8,609 bases of DNA, taken from the NCBI GenBank assembly GCA_002438805.1, contig DJQV01000011.1:1-8609 (forward strand), given 5' to 3'. Each line of letters starts with the position of its first letter. Within the stretch, counting starts at the first letter, position 1. Below are positions 8,001 through 8,609 of this stretch, piece by piece. Origin of the DNA: Bacteroidales bacterium UBA6377. GTDB lineage: Bacteria > Bacteroidota > Bacteroidia > Bacteroidales > UBA932. The notes under the pieces are model-generated. The model saw nothing but the letters and a program-made list of their open reading frames with translations. It ran no database searches and was not told where the DNA came from. A program made the position numbers and the translations under genes.

Positions 8001-8189
8001 TATTACGGAGCATTGGATGGCACAGCCGTTATGTCCCGTACCAGCTATTCATTCGGAGCCAAGGAGATAGGCGGTACCGGCAAGGCTAATAATAAATACG
8101 GCTTTATGTATGCTAATAGCAAAATCACCCTTTACCCCGGTGGAACCACAGACTCCGCCCGCTGCGTCCGCGACATCCGCACCGACTGA
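5094..8189 (+). CDS. Large DUF4906-like fimbrial tip lipoprotein
   Basis: A 1031-residue protein, probably the tip or terminal minor subunit of the fimbria. The start is ATG 5094 (5097 is equally possible). The longer frame from 4983 is rejected because it overlaps gene 4 and buries the signal peptide. Residues 1-22 are a signal peptide ending M18-A-G-G-C22, a weaker lipobox than the other four; T53-R54-S55 follows. Residues 63-215 match a FimB/Mfa2-like first domain (LNAYLFLFDKGG at 66-77, FKLYLLTNLDAD at 131-142, FPMSGM at 179-184, LTRLDAKIRFIF at 203-214). A second domain ends ICRNTSYTYTVTVNSVNNI (416-434). The rest is DUF4906-like: a BACON-like or Ig-like stretch near 455-500, then C751, an EF-hand-type loop D757-E768 followed by IRWY, RCVR at 854-857, CPAGYRLPNQREL (953-965) and a terminal RCVRD (1023-1027). 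It lies 1 nt after gene 4. Lower-GC codon use appears near 7225-7340 and 8030-8140. The tip role is inferred from size, position and architecture. Confidence 0.78.
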   Translation: MMKRYITLILACMAMILMAGGCVREELSRGGLAEGEGWLKLQFGSSDNVEIQTRSTLGHESENRVLNAYLFLFDKGGNKVYGKWFGTLEMVGSEEAVRNADEDCWYVSNATGSSGKTSGSIKIKAPAGTGFKLYLLTNLDADMVRVSSDVLAHNIDSEGDLKKFHVYLNQETVSRNGYFPMSGMLSNIDIADGGSTSGGELDLTRLDAKIRFIFKAGTRADERGQKISSFTAKQWRVINVPRTSNLMDYTDRTATGNDSGAVDPATGTDKYAEHAAGFFDSPWTNFENFGTDGTSGFSFYMLENRQTPKASPATYQDRSRQVKRDGGQNQSTTFTFTNPTTGKQESRDMRIFQNANDFSTYVLVTGRVDMELTNDAAGQTLAADVQYLIHLGDWTQGPSGSNWSEDQYGSIADYNICRNTSYTYTVTVNSVNNIRVEVETSQGDASNVKENQPGASGLVTIAKEEIALCDAHYASKTMTFHAKNFLDSDGKSVADELTWSVKTPYCDGMPTLGPNGEDIPDGLDYKWVRFRLNKKDSNGNYVSTRQAYDPSECMDIRGLVKYIKEEAGEYEKDLEYGTHNSDFDNDNGTDGPKICVTAFVDEFYYDKNPITGVTSPTLWKEFVNQPDRTMHILCNSQVSKDGESRTTGSVITIQQKSIQTIYNTDPSISSLTSAWGIEYVDEFSGKWEWGSTSTAGNSSNSNGLLNSVKLWGLNSRDAFQTGSSWDTFMNFEVDHDTLQLKDTYKNLRYSCMTRNRDNNGDGVIDRDEIRWYTASINQLIGLYIGDGLVDPKSRLYNRSAEDQASDDKKKWMQHVASSTNYDGYPTIVWAEEGIATGSGKPSEQEGADSKMTIRCVRNLGIAANAELTVEPQDYIQQSEDKLTFTNTYLNPAALRYYTSRELDLHNQNAEENRLYKKFEVYSSPTKYGSAVEFKEFNNNVTTAIGKGEDNPYCPAGYRLPNQRELAIMKYYGALDGTAVMSRTSYSFGAKEIGGTGKANNKYGFMYANSKITLYPGGTTDSARCVRDIRTD
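7344..7664 (+). other. C-terminal module A of the tip protein, with EF-hand-type calcium loop
   Basis: Residues 751-857 open with C751 and close with RCVR (Cys855). DNNGDGVIDRDE at residues 757-768 (7362-7397) places Asp, Asn and Asp at EF-hand positions 1, 3 and 5, Gly at 6, Ile at 8, Asp at 9 and Glu at 12. This is a complete canonical loop. It is followed by IRWYTASINQLIGLYIG. The calcium loop is visible in sequence. Pairing of C751 with C855 and a C-type-lectin-like or FISUMP-like fold are inferred. Confidence 0.5.
7950..8186 (+). other. C-terminal module B of the tip protein (FISUMP / C-type-lectin-like)
   Basis: Residues 953-1031 start CPAGYRLPNQREL and end SARCVRD. These match the usual opening (CPxGWxLP) and closing (VRCVxD) of Fibrobacter-succinogenes-major-paralogue-type domains, which are related to C-type-lectin-like and formylglycine-enzyme folds. 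C953 and C1024 probably pair. As the extreme C-terminus of the tip subunit it is a good candidate for the exposed ligand-binding face; that part is inferred. Confidence 0.5.
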
Positions 8190-8190
8190 G

Positions 8191-8255
8191 CCCCATACTC
8201 ACTCCCCTCGACCCTCCGCTCCCCTTTCTCCCTTACCCTCACATACTCACTCCTC
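8191..8255 (+). promoter_or_regulatory. C-rich, G-poor segment, possible Rho-loading (rut) region
   Basis: By direct count these 65 bases contain 37 C and only 2 G, starting one base after the stop codon of the tip gene. Such C-over-G bubbles are the known sequence preference of Rho. An exact 12-bp direct repeat, CATACTCACTCC, lies at 8194-8205 and 8242-8253, both followed shortly by TCG. The composition is measured; Rho use is inferred. Confidence 0.4.
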
Positions 8256-8349
8256 GTGCGCACCGCACTGAATTCCCACCTCCTGTCCCGTGCGCACCAG
8301 AGGCCTTTCCACGCACGAGATTGACTTCGTGCGCACGGGACGGAGGTGG
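8253..8349. repeat. Nested inverted repeats built on GTGCGCAC palindromes
   Basis: Bases 8276-8297 pair with 8329-8349 along 21 positions, interrupted by one unpaired base (T8284), enclosing a 31-nt loop. The self-complementary octamer GTGCGCAC occurs three times (8256-8263, 8290-8297, 8329-8336). In addition CTCGTGCG (8253-8260) is complementary to CGCACGAG (8312-8319), which lies inside the loop of the main hairpin, so a pseudoknot-like arrangement is possible. It may be a miniature palindromic element or a structured 3' end. Confidence 0.65.
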
Positions 8350-8382
8350 CAGGAGCTCAACACAAGAGCCTCGCCCCCTGCC
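8348..8382 (+). repeat. Small imperfect hairpin
   Basis: GGCAGG (8348-8353) can pair with CCTGCC (8377-8382), and inside it GCTC (8355-8358) with GAGC (8366-8369). There is no following T-run, so it is a secondary structure only, continuous with the preceding inverted repeat. Confidence 0.35.
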
Positions 8383-8390
8383 TCCGCCTG

Positions 8391-8419
8391 AAACGCCATC
8401 CAAAGGATGGGGCGTTTTT
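8391..8419 (+). terminator. Intrinsic terminator for the fimbrial operon
   Basis: AAACGCCATCC (8391-8401) pairs with 8405-8417 around an AAA loop, with a two-base bulge (G8411-G8412). It is immediately followed through a T-run at 8415-8419. This is the first good factor-independent terminator after the tip gene, about 200 nt beyond its stop. Confidence 0.7.
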
Positions 8420-8609
8420 GTCTGTTTCTTCCCCTACCTTCGGGAGGAGCTTCCCTTATACTGCCCTCTGCGTCACCCCACCAGCAGAGGTTGGGGTGTT
8501 TTTCGCGCTTTCTTCCCCTACCTTCGGGGGACACTGCCCCTGCACGGCCCTCCGTAGCATCTCCTCGCCAAAGGTTGGGGCAATTTTGTCTGTTTTTACC
8601 CCTACCTTC
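8405..8609 (+). repeat. 84-bp tandem repeat array (about 2.4 copies, open at window end)
   Basis: Units begin at 8405, 8489 and 8573, an exact 84-bp period without gaps. The first half is conserved: 34 of 40 positions between units 1 and 2, and 32 of 37 between units 1 and 3. It contains GG(A/T)TGGGG, a T-run and CCCCTACCTTC. The second half is looser, about 24 of 44. The 3' end of each unit base-pairs with the start of the next to form a hairpin before the T-run, though the third hairpin (about 8562-8580) is weak. Confidence 0.75.
8474..8503 (+). terminator. Second terminator-like hairpin, in the tandem array
   Basis: CACCCCA (8474-8480) pairs with TGGGGTG (8492-8498), followed by TTTTT (8499-8503). 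It lies 84 bp after the first terminator. The G-C pair of the first copy is replaced here by an A-T pair (CACC with GGTG instead of CGCC with GGCG), a compensatory change that supports selection on the hairpin. Confidence 0.6.

Larger units (their letters stand above)
8190..8609. other. Non-coding 3' region after the fimbrial operon
   Basis: No convincing gene is present in these 420 bases. Short open frames on both strands (for example 8321-8557 on + and 8247-8534 on -) simply read through the repeats. The region consists of a C-rich segment, nested inverted repeats centred on GTGCGCAC, and an 84-bp tandem array with terminator-like hairpins that continues beyond the window. Confidence 0.75.

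Noticed and set aside
8247..8557. Small open frames on both strands in the 3' region
   Set aside because: They read through inverted repeats and terminators. The + strand frame is broken by a stop in the second repeat unit, so the 84-bp period is not a protein repeat.
8405..8609. CRISPR-like array
   Set aside because: Conserved and variable halves alternate, but the conserved parts are only about 85% identical, the variable parts are themselves related, and no cas gene is present.
7950..8609. Diversity-generating retroelement with the C-terminal module as variable region
   Set aside because: C-type-lectin-like folds are the usual target, but no reverse transcriptase and no near-copy (template repeat) of the C-terminal coding sequence is in the window. 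It could only be revisited with flanking sequence.

Overview
The window is a fimbrial (type V pilus) locus from a member of the Bacteroidales. It holds five consecutive genes, all on the + strand and all encoding lipoproteins with a signal peptide and lipobox. Three are fimbrillin-family pilins (Mfa_like_1 / FimA-Mfa1 type), one is a FimB/Mfa2-like subunit, and one is a very large tip-type subunit. Fimbrillins of this type, A-rich leaders without a strong Shine-Dalgarno, and export by the lipoprotein route all point to the Bacteroidetes. Base use is GC-rich for the group (most codons end in C or G), which would suit Alistipes-, Prevotella- or Muribaculaceae-like bacteria. I cannot name the genus.

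Layout: 1-48 is an A-rich leader. 49-1257 is fimbrillin 1. 1258-1425 is an intergenic region dominated by a 19-position near-perfect inverted repeat (1291-1342). 1426-2559 is fimbrillin 2, a paralogue of fimbrillin 1. 2556-3602 is fimbrillin 3, a more divergent pilin that overlaps fimbrillin 2 by 4 nt. 3605-5092 is the FimB/Mfa2-like protein, with an unusual inserted domain that I read as a possible beta-trefoil. 5094-8189 is a 1031-residue DUF4906-like tip protein with an EF-hand-type calcium loop and two related C-terminal cysteine-framed modules. 8190-8609 is non-coding: a C-rich, G-poor stretch, nested inverted repeats, then an 84-bp tandem repeat whose units each carry a terminator-like hairpin. 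It runs off the window.

How the genes would work together: lipoprotein precursors reach the outer membrane. By analogy with FimA/Mfa1, a trypsin-like protease then cuts after Arg or Lys near the N-terminus and lets subunits join by strand exchange. All five proteins carry a T-(R/K)-(A/S) tripeptide 23-44 residues after the lipidated cysteine, which fits this. Genes 2 to 5 are spaced by -4, +2 and +1 nt and are probably one translationally coupled operon. Gene 1 is set apart by the hairpin region and may be expressed at a different level. No protease, transposase, recombinase, reverse transcriptase, tRNA or CRISPR array was seen.

The points most worth a second look are the inserted domain in gene 4, the duplicated C-terminal modules and calcium loop of gene 5, the triple T-(K/R)-A motif in gene 2, and the structured repeat array after the operon.
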